Shown here: positions 19,101-27,334 of the stretch, in pieces | How the letters are laid out: each line of letters starts with the position of its first letter | Numbering within the stretch: the first letter of the stretch is position 1 | Origin: Bradyrhizobium nitroreducens | GTDB lineage: Bacteria > Pseudomonadota > Alphaproteobacteria > Rhizobiales > Xanthobacteraceae | Assembly (NCBI RefSeq): GCF_002776695.1 | Contig: NZ_LFJC01000003.1 | Location: forward strand, 2,610,339 to 2,674,338 | Direction: 5' to 3' | DNA length: 64,000 bases | Made by a program: the position numbers and the translations under genes | The notes under the pieces: model-generated | What the model saw: only the letters and a program-made list of their open reading frames with translations | The model's database searches: none | Told to the model about the DNA's origin: nothing

Positions 19101-19819
19101 TGTCCGCCCCAGGCCGTCGAGACGATGACGCCTTTGGAATTCTTCGAGATTGCTTCAAGCGCGGCGGCGATGGCCTCGCGATCACCCTCGAGGTTCAGCT
19201 TTGGCTGACCATCCGGGCCTGCGAACGCGGCAACCAAACGGTACTTGCCGCCGTGCGGCGTCGATGGTTCCTCACCTCCGATGTCTTCGTGACGGACAAT
19301 GGAGATGTCCTGATCCAGCGCCAGAAAGCCCGAAGGGTCGCAGATTTCCTCCTTCGGCGGCAGATAGAGATACTCCCATGGAAGGGACTTGAGTTCGGGC
19401 ACCTGCAGCACCAGCCGCAGCCGCAACCGCTCGCCGACGTCCTTGACCTTGCGCCTGCTCGCCAGAAAGTTGGAGCGTACGGCCTTGGGGAAAATGAGTT
19501 CGGCGAGGATCGCACCTACCTGATAGAGGACCGCATCCCCTCCCTGCCGATCCTTGATTTGATCCAGCAGATTGACCGGCTCGCCGCTTGCGTCCTTCCG
19601 AACAAAAAGGTCGGGGCTATACGTAACTCGTTCCGGCTCGCCTGGGTTCGTTTCTCCCGGGGTCGAGCCCCACACTTGGACCCAGAGCGCGGTCTCCTTC
19701 CGTTCACTCCGGGCTTGCGGCGCAACGTGATCCGGCTGCTGGATAATGCGCGCGTCAGGCTCCTCCTTGGAGCCGCACCAGACGCGAACCGCGAAGGTCC
19801 GATAGACCGCTCCAGGCAT
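16103..19819 (-). CDS. CHAT protease - STAND NTPase - TPR protein
   Basis: 1238 aa. Residues about 90-395 are a CHAT (caspase-like) domain with the catalytic His in HFSGHG (H262) and the catalytic Cys in ILEACES (C306). About 420-715 is an AP-ATPase/STAND module: P-loop HGNFGVGKTS (G445-S453), Walker B LLIGLDE (D526), a GRLPLGI motif like the GLPL box, and QHPLLAEHG in the MHD position. About 780-1190 is TPR repeats. The last 50 residues are an acidic tail with repeated DRI/DRV units, ending in DDSDDDGGGLI. By family knowledge STAND proteins are switches opened by ligand binding on the repeats, here releasing a protease. Confidence 0.9.
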   Translation of the reverse strand: MPGAVYRTFAVRVWCGSKEEPDARIIQQPDHVAPQARSERKETALWVQVWGSTPGETNPGEPERVTYSPDLFVRKDASGEPVNLLDQIKDRQGGDAVLYQVGAILAELIFPKAVRSNFLASRRKVKDVGERLRLRLVLQVPELKSLPWEYLYLPPKEEICDPSGFLALDQDISIVRHEDIGGEEPSTPHGGKYRLVAAFAGPDGQPKLNLEGDREAIAAALEAISKNSKGVIVSTAWGGQGTREELERLLKGPCDVFHFSGHGYFWEGEGSLLLVGADRKSEKYEGSKLAQLLGDAKVKVAILEACESAERGDNPYGGVAAALVLKGLAAVVASQYRLRDKNAVAIAKAIYPRLLSGETIDHCIFQARKSIFQQSALGDRDWGALVLYLRGDQGVVFPQQETEDRKVSAPCIEAPPLQMPLIGRADQLEQLAAQVKPGVNLFLHGNFGVGKTSLAAQLFNQVSTSAPIERGRIWHRLGKTTPERAIESLARLFPGRKVSEADGLAAKTEAFKALLASFPGLLIGLDEVSDQTIGRAVLDATNGCAVMMNGTAPLKLNGVQDVKVKPLSAEAARELFLSLCQVSAADLNKADLILVDKICKRMGRLPLGIRLAASKCAEGDSYKTLWLRLETAPETISNDEVQVLFKANYDELASLPCAQRLLVRIASFPALEASFAALQAGEKIKEFFPAKDKLISLGLLDAIGPDRLSQHPLLAEHGNPALDREQVASERRYAEQWLEKYARDNRKNHPMLEKEQDNLLGLLDDFVQSEEPGHLDRVIATLRNLFDFLRIRGLWSEAFERIDACLSSEQYLSDENRGWAFLHRAILHTLLARYDDALSDLVRAAQRFECDGDSVNLGRALYRRGVVHVLKGDLMLADQDLRDGIAHMSFDPLLAGADLAGAFARQGAVLAQQGRRTEAQEAYRRSLRLAEQIGDDEEQTRAHLGRGAMNQATDPAQALADFDQARRLAEKTGDQIQRASILHLIGCQHYYSEHYEKAQACFADAMRLFQQFGYQNGIAKCLVAFGNLALAERRYDEARRNYEQAIELNTSLKQAGAAAYATYQLAVVAQRDGRLDDAERGYDECQKYAHAEKDRVLEAAVAAQRAKLMLQRDKPQAAALLARKASDLAKALDDKLTQITASSALAVVLGTLKQEGAQEAMAAAATARATIKGVEGELQSLSDAKTTTEISDRIFNSELPAPSSPDRIPDRIIANEIPDRVMHDLTYDDSDDDGGGLI

Positions 19820-20040
19820 GAGACGCGACCTTTGGCTAATCTGGCTAAGAGCCGATGTAATTTAGCCGAAAAGTAATCGTCCTACAATCTGTGAGCGAAG
19901 GTATTGGGAGGCATCGGCAGTTCTACGCCTCTTGTACGCCTCTTGCCGCGCAGCGGCAGGCAAACCGAGCATGATCTCGAGGGCGCGATGCGACCGCGCC
20001 CGCTCGGCTCATTGCCGGTCGACCTCGGCAGGCGACGAGT

Positions 20041-20232
20041 TCAAGCCGCGTGAGCGGTGTGGGCGACGCGCTTGCGGCGGATCGGCCAGGAGAACTGCGG
20101 GCCGGGCTCGCCGTGATCTGCGCTACCGCCGAAATACTGGATGATCTCGCGGCAGGGCTCGCAATTGAACAGATTACGCGACGCGGATGCCTTGGTCATT
20201 TCCTTGAGGCAGTTCGGGCAGTGCGGTTTCAT
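20041..20232 (-). CDS. Small zinc-ribbon-like protein
   Basis: 63 aa from the ATG at 20232 (MKPHCPNCLKEM). Two CxxC pairs about 20 residues apart (CPNC and CEPC) suggest one zinc-binding ribbon, followed by a basic tail (PIRRKRVAHTAH). I recall similar short proteins from Bradyrhizobium without an assigned role. It is the last of three consecutive small frames on this strand. Confidence 0.6.
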   Translation of the reverse strand: MKPHCPNCLKEMTKASASRNLFNCEPCREIIQYFGGSADHGEPGPQFSWPIRRKRVAHTAHAA

Positions 20233-20254
20233 GGGGCGGTCCGGAAAGTAAATC

Positions 20255-20434
20255 TCAGTGTCGGCGTTGAGACGGAAAGGAGTGGTCGAGGTCCGTCGTG
20301 TCGAGCCCCGCATCGTCGTCCAGCGTGCCGTCGGTGCGCTCGAGGCGGCCGAAGAAGTAATCGAGGCCCGGATGCGGACGGCGCGGAATGCGGCACCTGC
20401 GTTTCGGCTGGCGCTTCACGAGTGCGATCTGCAT
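20255..20434 (-). CDS. Putative 59-aa protein, middle of a three-ORF set
   Basis: The frame opens with ATG 5 bases after the stop of the preceding small frame, with a GGAG about 9 bases upstream. The first 20 residues are very basic (VKRQPKRRCRIPRRP). The rest is acidic (TLDDDAGLDTTDLDH). Nothing recognisable. A longer reading upstream is possible but would overlap the membrane ORF at 20440. Confidence 0.4.
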   Translation of the reverse strand: MQIALVKRQPKRRCRIPRRPHPGLDYFFGRLERTDGTLDDDAGLDTTDLDHSFPSQRRH

Positions 20435-20439
20435 GGCAC

Positions 20440-20583
20440 TCAGCTCCGGCGGCGATGAAGGTGGACGATGCGGGCGGAGGTCGCGATCTTCACCGGTTGC
20501 GCCACATAGAGGCTGCGAGCTGCAACCGCCACGTTGAATCCGAGCCACAACGCTACGCCAGTCCAAATCAGGGTCATTGCCAT
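20440..20583 (-). CDS. Putative 47-aa single-TM protein
   Basis: Opens with ATG at 20583 with GGGAG 7 bases upstream and ends in TGA. Residues 3-22 form one hydrophobic helix (MTLIWTGVALWLGFNVAVAA), followed by a basic C-terminus (HLHRRRS). It is typical of small inner-membrane proteins. It is the first of three closely spaced small frames (gaps of 5 and 22 bases) and was too short to be listed by a simple ORF cutoff. Confidence 0.5.
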   Translation of the reverse strand: MAMTLIWTGVALWLGFNVAVAARSLYVAQPVKIATSARIVHLHRRRS

Positions 20584-20748
20584 GATGTGCTCCCGTCAAA
20601 AGCAGGCAGGAGTCACTTGCGGTGATTTGCGCGAATCAGTGAAGTCCGGATGAGTACGGATCAAGGTTGCAATTTTAGGCATTGCGCGTCGCAACACCCG
20701 TAAAAGCCGCGAGATTTCCGGTCGTTCGCTTGCGCCGCTCGATCTGGC

Positions 20749-21450
20749 TCAAATCGCTTCGCCGCGTGCTCCCAGCGCCGCGTTGCGGATCGCGGCGATG
20801 TTGGCCTTGTAGGCGTCCTGGGTGCCGCCTCTGAACACGGACGTGCCGGCGACGAAGGCGTTGGCGCCCGCCGCGGCGAGCGCACCCGTAACATCGGGGC
20901 CGACGCCGCCGTCAACCTCGATGTCGATCGGGCGTCCCGCGGTCATCGCGCGGATGTCGCGGATCTTGCCGATCGCCGAGGGGATGAAGGCCTGGCCGCC
21001 GAAGCCGGGATTGACCGACATCACCAGCACGAGGTCGACGAGGTCGAGGACATATTCGAGCGTGCTGATCGGCGTGCCGGGATTGAGCGAGACGCCGGCC
21101 TTCTTGCCGAGCGCGCGGATCGCCTGCAGCGAGCGGTGCAAATGCGGACCGGCCTCCGCATGCACGGTGATGTGGTCGCAGCCGGCTTTCGCGAAGGCCT
21201 CGAGATAGGGATCGCAGGGTGAGATCATCAGATGCGCGTCGAACACCTTCTTGGTGTGCGGGCGCATCGCCTTGATGATGTCGGGGCCGTAGGAAATGTT
21301 GGGAACGAAATGACCGTCCATCACGTCGAGATGGATCCAGTCGGCGCCGGCGGCGTCCACCGCGCGCACCTCCTCGCCGAGCCTGGAGAAATCCGAGGCC
21401 AGGATCGAGGGTGCGATGGCCAGGGGGCGGGGGACGAAGGCTTGGGTCAT
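20749..21450 (-). CDS. rpe: Ribulose-phosphate 3-epimerase
   Basis: 233 aa from the ATG at 21450 ([17 protein letters not shown]). TIM-barrel motifs are clear: [57 protein letters not shown] and GTSVFRG. It interconverts ribulose-5-phosphate and xylulose-5-phosphate in the pentose phosphate and Calvin cycles. The frame extends further upstream without homologous sequence. No other Calvin-cycle genes are in this window. Confidence 0.96.
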   Translation of the reverse strand: MTQAFVPRPLAIAPSILASDFSRLGEEVRAVDAAGADWIHLDVMDGHFVPNISYGPDIIKAMRPHTKKVFDAHLMISPCDPYLEAFAKAGCDHITVHAEAGPHLHRSLQAIRALGKKAGVSLNPGTPISTLEYVLDLVDLVLVMSVNPGFGGQAFIPSAIGKIRDIRAMTAGRPIDIEVDGGVGPDVTGALAAAGANAFVAGTSVFRGGTQDAYKANIAAIRNAALGARGEAI

Positions 21451-21702
21451 GGCGCGGTTTCCCGGAAGGAGCCGTGAAAGATGGGCCTCGCCTAACATGG
21501 GCCTCCACGGCGGGCAATGCAGGGAGGCGTGCTTCCTGTGGGCGGAAATTTCTGCCGCGACCGGCACGAATTGCCGATGTGCCGAGGCCGCCTGGGGTGC
21601 GGCAGCAGCAGATTTCATTGAACTTTTCGCGCTGGCACGACGCTTGCTGATCTCGCCTGCAGAACATTGGCCGCGGCATGCCGCATTGGTTGGAGTTGTG
21701 CA

Positions 21703-22494
21703 ATGTTGTTCGCCCTTGGTGCCGTCTCGAGCGCCCTCGACGCGATCCAGTCACTGACGAACTCGAAATCGTCCTCCTCGACGCACAAGACGGGGTCTGC
21801 GCAGGGCGCGACCAATCCGTTTGCGATCGACAGCGGCAAAAGCAGCACGACCAGCGGCGCGACCTCCTCCGTCAATTCAGGCAGTTGCGCGCAAATTTCG
21901 CCGGAGACCATGAGCGCGCTGATCGCCGCGCAGAGCCAATCGGCCGATAGCACCAGCGGTGCGACGAGCTCGACCTCCGCGAGCTCCACCTCCTCGACGT
22001 CGAACAGCCGGGATGCTGCACTCAAGGATCTGTTCTCGCAGATCGATGCGGACGGCGACGGCAGCATCACCAAATCCGAGTTCGAGGACGCGCTGGGCGC
22101 CGGCGGGACCAACCTCGCGCAGGCTGACGACGTGTTCTCCAAGCTGGACTCCAATGCGGACGGCAATGTGAGCCTGGACGAGATGTCGAAGGCGCTGAAG
22201 AGCGGGCACGGCAGCCACCATCACGCGCAAGGTGCCAGCGGCGCGGGCGATGGATCGGATTCCTCGTCGAAGTCCGGCGGCGGATCGACCTCGACCACGA
22301 CGACGGCCGCGGACGGCTCGACCACCACCACCGTCACCTATGCAGACGGCTTCAAGATGTCGACGACGGTCCCGGGCGCCTCCAGCCCCCGCAATTCGGC
22401 TTACGATCTGTTCGCGCAGTTGATGCAGCAGCAAGGTGGGCAGGGGCAGGGCGCTTCGGCGGCTGCCGGCTCGTCCATGTCGATGAGCGTGTAA
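21703..22494 (+). CDS. Ser/Thr-rich EF-hand calcium-binding protein
   Basis: 263 aa from the ATG at 21703, with GGAG 8 bases upstream. A low-complexity Ser/Thr/Ala region fills about 1-105. Two EF-hands follow: [13 protein letters not shown] and [14 protein letters not shown] His-rich linker (HGSHHHAQG) and a second Ser/Thr/Gly-rich region come next, and the end is Gln/Gly-rich (QQQGGQGQG). No clear signal peptide. By family knowledge the EF loops bind calcium; the biological role is unknown. Confidence 0.82.
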   Translation: MLFALGAVSSALDAIQSLTNSKSSSSTHKTGSAQGATNPFAIDSGKSSTTSGATSSVNSGSCAQISPETMSALIAAQSQSADSTSGATSSTSASSTSSTSNSRDAALKDLFSQIDADGDGSITKSEFEDALGAGGTNLAQADDVFSKLDSNADGNVSLDEMSKALKSGHGSHHHAQGASGAGDGSDSSSKSGGGSTSTTTTAADGSTTTTVTYADGFKMSTTVPGASSPRNSAYDLFAQLMQQQGGQGQGASAAAGSSMSMSV

Positions 22495-22506
22495 GCGGCA
22501 TCTGAA

Positions 22507-22719
22507 TTAGCCGGCATGCTCGTGCGTGATGTCACGACAGGCATAGCGGTCGCGGATCTCGTGATTGAAGAACACCCCCTTTGAGCGTGCCTCCCTGAAC
22601 GCGGCGGCCACCTCGGACGGGACGTCCTCATAGACATAGAGGCGTCCGTTGACGAAGGTCACCTTCAGCTCGCGCGTGTCGGGCGCATAGCGAAAGAAGC
22701 GGATCACCGAAGACGGCAT
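22507..22719 (-). CDS. KTSC-domain small protein
   Basis: 70 aa from the ATG at 22719 (MPSSVIRFFRYAP). The pattern of a short beta-rich protein with RELKVTFVNGRLYVYEDVP and a helix FREARSKGVFFNHEIRDRY fits the KTSC domain, although the name-giving KTSC residues are not strict here. The function of this family is not established. It lies between the EF-hand gene (convergent) and the P1 peptidase gene upstream. Confidence 0.75.
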   Translation of the reverse strand: MPSSVIRFFRYAPDTRELKVTFVNGRLYVYEDVPSEVAAAFREARSKGVFFNHEIRDRYACRDITHEHAG

Positions 22720-22769
22720 GGTGTTACACCCTGGTCCGCCAAGGTAGCGCTGTGCTCGCCGTTTCGTTT

Positions 22770-23765
22770 CTAGCCGAAGCTGTCCTTCCACGCCGCTTGC
22801 GCACCTGTAAACGGCAGCGCGGTTGCGTTGTACACGCCCCGCGCAATGGCGCGCGCGACCACGTTGGCGGCGACGGTGCCGAGCTCGGTGAGGCCGACCA
22901 GCGGCTCGATCGGCTTTTCACCGGTCGCAGCCGCGAACAGCACGTCGCCGTCGGTCGGGGCATGCACCGGATAGATCGCGCGGGCCATTCCGGTATGCGC
23001 GATCATCGCGAGCCGCTTGGCCTGGGCCTTGGTGAGTGTCGCATCGGTGACGACCGCACCGATCGTGGTGTTCTCGCGCGCGCTCGCTGCGGGGCCGCCC
23101 TTGATGCGCATCGCCAGCATGTCCGGCGTGAATTTGGGCGGCAGGCCGCGCCCGCCGAACTCGCCGTTCTCCTCGAACGGCGCCGCCCAGAACCACGGCC
23201 CTTCGCCGACGGTCGTGCTGCCGACCGCGTTGACGACCATGATCGCGGCGACCTTGATGCCGCTGGCGAGAACCGCCGAAGCCGAACCGAGCCCGCCCTT
23301 GAAGGTCGCGGTGGTGGCTCCCAGGCCCGCGCCGGCGCTGCCGAGTGCGAAATCGTCACCTGCGGCCGCCGCCGCGGCGTAGCCGAGATCGCGATACGGC
23401 GCGAAGCGGCCCCAGGACTTGTTGCCGCCGTTGAGCAGGTCGAACATGATCGCACCCGGCACCAGCGGGATCACCGCACCGCGCACATTGAGACCGCGGC
23501 CCTGCTCGGCGAGCCAGGCCTGCACGCCGCCGCCGGCCTCGATCCCGAAGGCAGAGCCGCCGGACAGCGCGATCGCATCGACGCGTTCCTGCGTGCTGGC
23601 AAGATCGAGCAGCGCATCCTCCCGCGTGCCGGGGGCTCCGCCGCGCACATCGAGGGCTGCGACTGCCGGCTGGTCGAAGATGATCGCGGTGGTGCCGGAG
23701 GCGACCTTGGCATCCTCGGCATGGCCGACGCGGACGCCGGCGATATCGGTGAGGAGATTCTTCAA
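22770..23765 (-). CDS. P1 (DmpA/S58) family aminopeptidase
   Basis: 331 aa. The likely start is a TTG at 23765 with GGAG 6 bases upstream. The family pattern is clear: LTDIAGVRVGHAED, LSGGSAFGIEAG, and ENTTIGAVVTDA, where self-cleavage would expose a Thr as the N-terminal nucleophile. Members are D- or L-aminopeptidases or beta-peptidyl aminopeptidases made as a proenzyme that cuts itself into two chains. No signal peptide, so probably cytoplasmic. The substrate is not predictable. Confidence 0.9.
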   Translation of the reverse strand: MKNLLTDIAGVRVGHAEDAKVASGTTAIIFDQPAVAALDVRGGAPGTREDALLDLASTQERVDAIALSGGSAFGIEAGGGVQAWLAEQGRGLNVRGAVIPLVPGAIMFDLLNGGNKSWGRFAPYRDLGYAAAAAAGDDFALGSAGAGLGATTATFKGGLGSASAVLASGIKVAAIMVVNAVGSTTVGEGPWFWAAPFEENGEFGGRGLPPKFTPDMLAMRIKGGPAASARENTTIGAVVTDATLTKAQAKRLAMIAHTGMARAIYPVHAPTDGDVLFAAATGEKPIEPLVGLTELGTVAANVVARAIARGVYNATALPFTGAQAAWKDSFG

Positions 23766-23823
23766 GGCGGCTCCGTCGGCTGAAGGCGTTGCGCTTCAGC
23801 GATAGCGCAGGGATGCCGCAGGC

Positions 23824-26607
23824 TCAACTGGCAAGGGCTGTCCTGAGCATCTTGGCGAGCTCGGACTTGCGGTAGGGCTTCGCCAGCAGCAGCACGCCGG
23901 AATCGAGCCGGCCGTGATGGACGATGGCATTCTCGGTATAGCCCGAGGTGAACAGCGTCTTGAGGTCGGGGCGGCGCCGGGCGGCTTCGTCGGCCAGCTG
24001 ACGACCGTTCATGTTGCCCGGCATGATGATGTCGGTGAAGAGCAGGTCGATGGTCTTGTCGCTGTCGATGATGGTCAGGGCATCCGCGCCGTTGGCGGCC
24101 TCGAGCGCGGTATAGCCGAGGCTCCTGACCTGGGTCACCACATACTGCCGCACCAGCGCATCGTCTTCGACGATCAGGATCTTCTCGCTGCCGCCGGTGA
24201 TGGGCGCATTCTGCAGCGCCTCGATCTCGGTCTCCTGCACGCCGCTCGAGCGCGGCAGGTAGATCTTCACGCTCGTGCCGTGGTCCTGCTCGCTGTAGAT
24301 CTTGATGTGGCCGCCCGACTGCTTGACGAAGCCGAACACCATGCTGAGCCCGAGTCCGGTGCCCTTGCCGACCTCCTTGGTGGTGAAGAAGGGGTCGAAC
24401 ACGCGGTCAATCAGCTCCGGCGGGATTCCGGAGCCGGTGTCGCTGACGGCAATCATCACGTAACTGCCGGCAACGACGTCCGGGTTCATGCTGGCATAGC
24501 CGTCGTCGAGGAATATGTTGCGGGTTTCCAGCACCAGGGTCCCGCCCTCGGGCATGGCGTCCCGGGCGTTCAGCGCGAGATTGAGGATCGCCGTGGACAG
24601 CTGGCCGGGGTCGACCAGCGTCGGCCATGCATCCTCGGTGAGCTGCGGCACGATGGTGATCTGCTCGCCCAGGGTGGGGTGCAGCAGCTTGGCCGCTTCG
24701 AGCGCCAGCGCATTGACGTCGATCTCGCGCGGCTGGAGCGGCTGCTTACGGGCGAAGGCGAGCAGATGCTTGGTCAGCTGCGCGCCGCGCTCGGCGGCAT
24801 CGTCGATCAGCTTGGTGATGGCAGCGAGCTCGGGGCGGTCGGCGACGGCGTCGGCCAGGATACCGATCGTGCCGGTGATGACGGTCAGCACGTTGTTGAA
24901 GTCGTGCGCGACGCCGCCGGTCAACTGGCCGATGGAGTCCATCTTCTGCACCTGGCGGAATTGAGCCTCGGCGGCCTGCTTCTCCGTCAGATCTCGTCCG
25001 ATGAAGAAATGGCGCTTCACGGGCTCCGACCAGGTGCCCATCCAGTTCAGTGTGACCTCGTGACCGTCGTAGTGATAGTAGCGCGCCTCGAAGCTGCGCT
25101 TGACCGCACCGCGCCGCGCCGCGCGCATCTCCTCCCGCGTCTTGTCGAGATCGTCGGGGTGGATGAACTCGGTCGCGCTGTGTCCGATCATGTCTTCCGG
25201 GCTGAAGCCGAGGATGTCCTTCACGCTCGGGCTGACCTGGATGAAATTGCCGAAACCGTCGGTGACCAGGATCAGGTCCTGCGAGGTCTCGAAGATGCGT
25301 TGCCGCTCCTCGATCTCCCGGCGAAGTTTTTCCCTGGATTGCTTCTCCTCGGTGATGTCGTGGGCAATCTTGGAGGCGCCGATGATTTGCCCGTCCTCCG
25401 CCCTCAGCGGCGAGACATTGAGGACGACATCGATCTCGCGACCGTCCTTTCTGATTCGGACCGTCTCGTGCTGGGCGATCGATTCGTTGCCGCTGATGCG
25501 GTTGAGAATGCTCCTGACTTCCGGCTTGCGATCGTTCGGTACGATGATGTCGATCGGCTTGCCGATGGCCTCCGCCGCGGAATAGCCGAACAGGTCCTCG
25601 GCGGCGCGGTTCCAGCCGGTGACGACGCCGTTGAGCGACTGGGTGATGATGGCATCGTTGGAGGATTCGACGACGGCGCCATAGAGCGCCAGCCGCTTGC
25701 CGTAGAAGTCCCGATCCGATGCCGATTGCTCGCGCAGCCTGCCGACGAGACCCACCGTTCGGGCCTGAAGGCGAACGTTCTCGATCAGCAGCACGGCGAG
25801 CACGAAGCTCGACGCGCAGAGGCCGTAGAGACGGCCGGCATAAAAACCGAGATCGAAACGTGCGACGTTGACGATCGCGGACAGCGCGATGTCGAACAGC
25901 CATGCGCACATCACGACCATGAGCCAGACGTCGATCACCGAATGCGGGCGGCGGAACCACAGTGAAACGAGCGCGGCAAAGCTCAGCGACCACACGAAGG
26001 ACACGACCCCGATCATGGTCGCAGTGTAACGGCCGTCGCGAAGCAGCACCGGCAACAGATCGTGCTGGCCGGTGACGATCCAGGTGAAGGCCCCCATGGC
26101 CGCGACCACGCCGAGCACGATGGCGTAAATCGCGTTGCGCGTGGTGCCTCTGACCCTGGGGCCGCCGTCCTTTTCCTTCAGCCAGGCATAGCCGAGGACG
26201 AAGAGCGGAAAGCCGCCGTGCCAGATCATGTAGAGCCAGACGGTGGTTTGGCTGCCCGCCCCAAACAGCCCGGTCGGCGTGAACAGGCCGGGGAAGGTGA
26301 GGGCGTGCACCAGCGCCGCCGCGGCGGTGAACAGGTAGCCGCTCGACAGCCACAACAGCGCGCGGGTCCGCAACACCGAAAACTGCGACAGCAGCAGCAC
26401 GGCGGTGACGATGTCGCTGACCGCCAGGGCCGATTGATAGCTCGCGACGAAGGCCGGGATCGGAAGTAACGGGATACCTGCGAACGGAACGGCCAGGGCG
26501 AACAGGATCGAGGAAATGCCGACGATCCATAAGGCCGCGGTTCGGTCGGCCGACGTGGCCGGCAGGGTTGAAAGAAAGGTGCTTCGGTCGATCGCAGGCG
26601 CATTCAT
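23824..26607 (-). CDS. MASE4-like hybrid sensor histidine kinase
   Basis: About 927 aa from the ATG at 26607 (MNAPAIDRS). Upstream starts at 26634 (ATG) and 26667 (GTG) are in frame and cannot be excluded. Seven or eight TM helices fill about 20-275 (MASE4-like). Two PAS domains follow (about 305-425 and 430-550), then HisKA with phospho-His in GGVAHDFNNVLT, HATPase_c (NLALNARDAMPEGG, DTGSGIP, GTGLGLSM) and a C-terminal receiver (LLFTDIIMPGNMNG). It senses through membrane or cytosolic PAS input and relays inside one chain. The lone receiver at 26867 is divergent and may be its output partner. Confidence 0.92.
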   Translation of the reverse strand: MNAPAIDRSTFLSTLPATSADRTAALWIVGISSILFALAVPFAGIPLLPIPAFVASYQSALAVSDIVTAVLLLSQFSVLRTRALLWLSSGYLFTAAAALVHALTFPGLFTPTGLFGAGSQTTVWLYMIWHGGFPLFVLGYAWLKEKDGGPRVRGTTRNAIYAIVLGVVAAMGAFTWIVTGQHDLLPVLLRDGRYTATMIGVVSFVWSLSFAALVSLWFRRPHSVIDVWLMVVMCAWLFDIALSAIVNVARFDLGFYAGRLYGLCASSFVLAVLLIENVRLQARTVGLVGRLREQSASDRDFYGKRLALYGAVVESSNDAIITQSLNGVVTGWNRAAEDLFGYSAAEAIGKPIDIIVPNDRKPEVRSILNRISGNESIAQHETVRIRKDGREIDVVLNVSPLRAEDGQIIGASKIAHDITEEKQSREKLRREIEERQRIFETSQDLILVTDGFGNFIQVSPSVKDILGFSPEDMIGHSATEFIHPDDLDKTREEMRAARRGAVKRSFEARYYHYDGHEVTLNWMGTWSEPVKRHFFIGRDLTEKQAAEAQFRQVQKMDSIGQLTGGVAHDFNNVLTVITGTIGILADAVADRPELAAITKLIDDAAERGAQLTKHLLAFARKQPLQPREIDVNALALEAAKLLHPTLGEQITIVPQLTEDAWPTLVDPGQLSTAILNLALNARDAMPEGGTLVLETRNIFLDDGYASMNPDVVAGSYVMIAVSDTGSGIPPELIDRVFDPFFTTKEVGKGTGLGLSMVFGFVKQSGGHIKIYSEQDHGTSVKIYLPRSSGVQETEIEALQNAPITGGSEKILIVEDDALVRQYVVTQVRSLGYTALEAANGADALTIIDSDKTIDLLFTDIIMPGNMNGRQLADEAARRRPDLKTLFTSGYTENAIVHHGRLDSGVLLLAKPYRKSELAKMLRTALAS

Positions 26608-26866
26608 GTCGTGCAGACCCGTTTTGAGCATCTCCGCATTCCAAGATCCGGGCAGGCTGACCTTCACGGTAACCCGTTCCGCGCGCGTGTCGCGAACTGT
26701 TGCAGCGACGACTCAACCGAAGGTTACAGTTTACTTAATTTGGGTGGGAACGCGGAACAGGGATCAGGTAAGATGCGCTTTACTGGGCGGTGTCATAATG
26801 CCCTGCTACTGTGCCGGGTTCCAGGTTTGAATCATACGATTTGGTCGATCTGCGGGAGTTGTTCCC

Positions 26867-27253
26867 ATGCCTCGCGTTCTCATCATCGACGACCAGAAGG
26901 ACGTGCGCGCGATGGTCGCGATCGTGCTCCGGGTCAACCATTACGAGGTTGCCGAGGCCGACAATGGCGCGGCCGGGCTGAAGACCTTCGCGGAAAGCCC
27001 GTTTGACGCGGCGATCGTCGATATCTTCCTTGGCGACATCAGCGGTGTTGACGTCATCGCGGCCCTGCGGGAGCGCGCGCCGGGGCTTCCCATCGTTGCG
27101 GTGTCCGGAATGACGGCGCTGGATTTCATGGAACAGTCGCCCCACCTCGCCAACGTGATTTGCCTGCAAAAGCCGTTTCGACCGAACGATCTCCTGCAGG
27201 CGCTTCGCAAGGCCCAGACCGCGGCTACCGGCGAGCTGCCCGCAGCCGTTTGA
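26867..27253 (+). CDS. Single-domain response regulator
   Basis: 128 aa, only a receiver: acidic pair in VLIIDDQKD, phospho-acceptor Asp in AAIVDIFLGD, Thr/Ser position in VSGMT and Lys in LQKPFRP. There is no output domain, so it likely acts as a phosphate relay or on a protein partner. It is divergent from the hybrid kinase gene, with 259 bases between. ATG with GGGAG about 8 bases upstream. Confidence 0.9.
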   Translation: MPRVLIIDDQKDVRAMVAIVLRVNHYEVAEADNGAAGLKTFAESPFDAAIVDIFLGDISGVDVIAALRERAPGLPIVAVSGMTALDFMEQSPHLANVICLQKPFRPNDLLQALRKAQTAATGELPAAV

Positions 27254-27263
27254 TACTGCCGCG

Positions 27264-27294
27264 AAAAAAACGCCCCGGGGCAAGCCGGGGCGTT
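27264..27294 (-). terminator. Rho-independent terminator of the liv binding-protein gene
   Basis: AACGCCCCGG (27269-27278) pairs with CCGGGGCGTT (27285-27294) across a 6-base loop. The run of seven A on the plus strand at 27264-27270 becomes a U-tract for minus-strand transcripts. The strong polarity fits the livJ-like gene ending at 27335. It could also stop plus-strand read-through from the receiver gene. Confidence 0.85.
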
Positions 27295-27334
27295 GACGAG
27301 GTTCGCATGACGGGCTCGAGGGCCCGCGCCGCGC

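Noticed and set aside
23914..25965. 683-codon plus-strand frame opposite the hybrid kinase
   Set aside because: No motif, and the minus strand encodes an intact kinase with all boxes.
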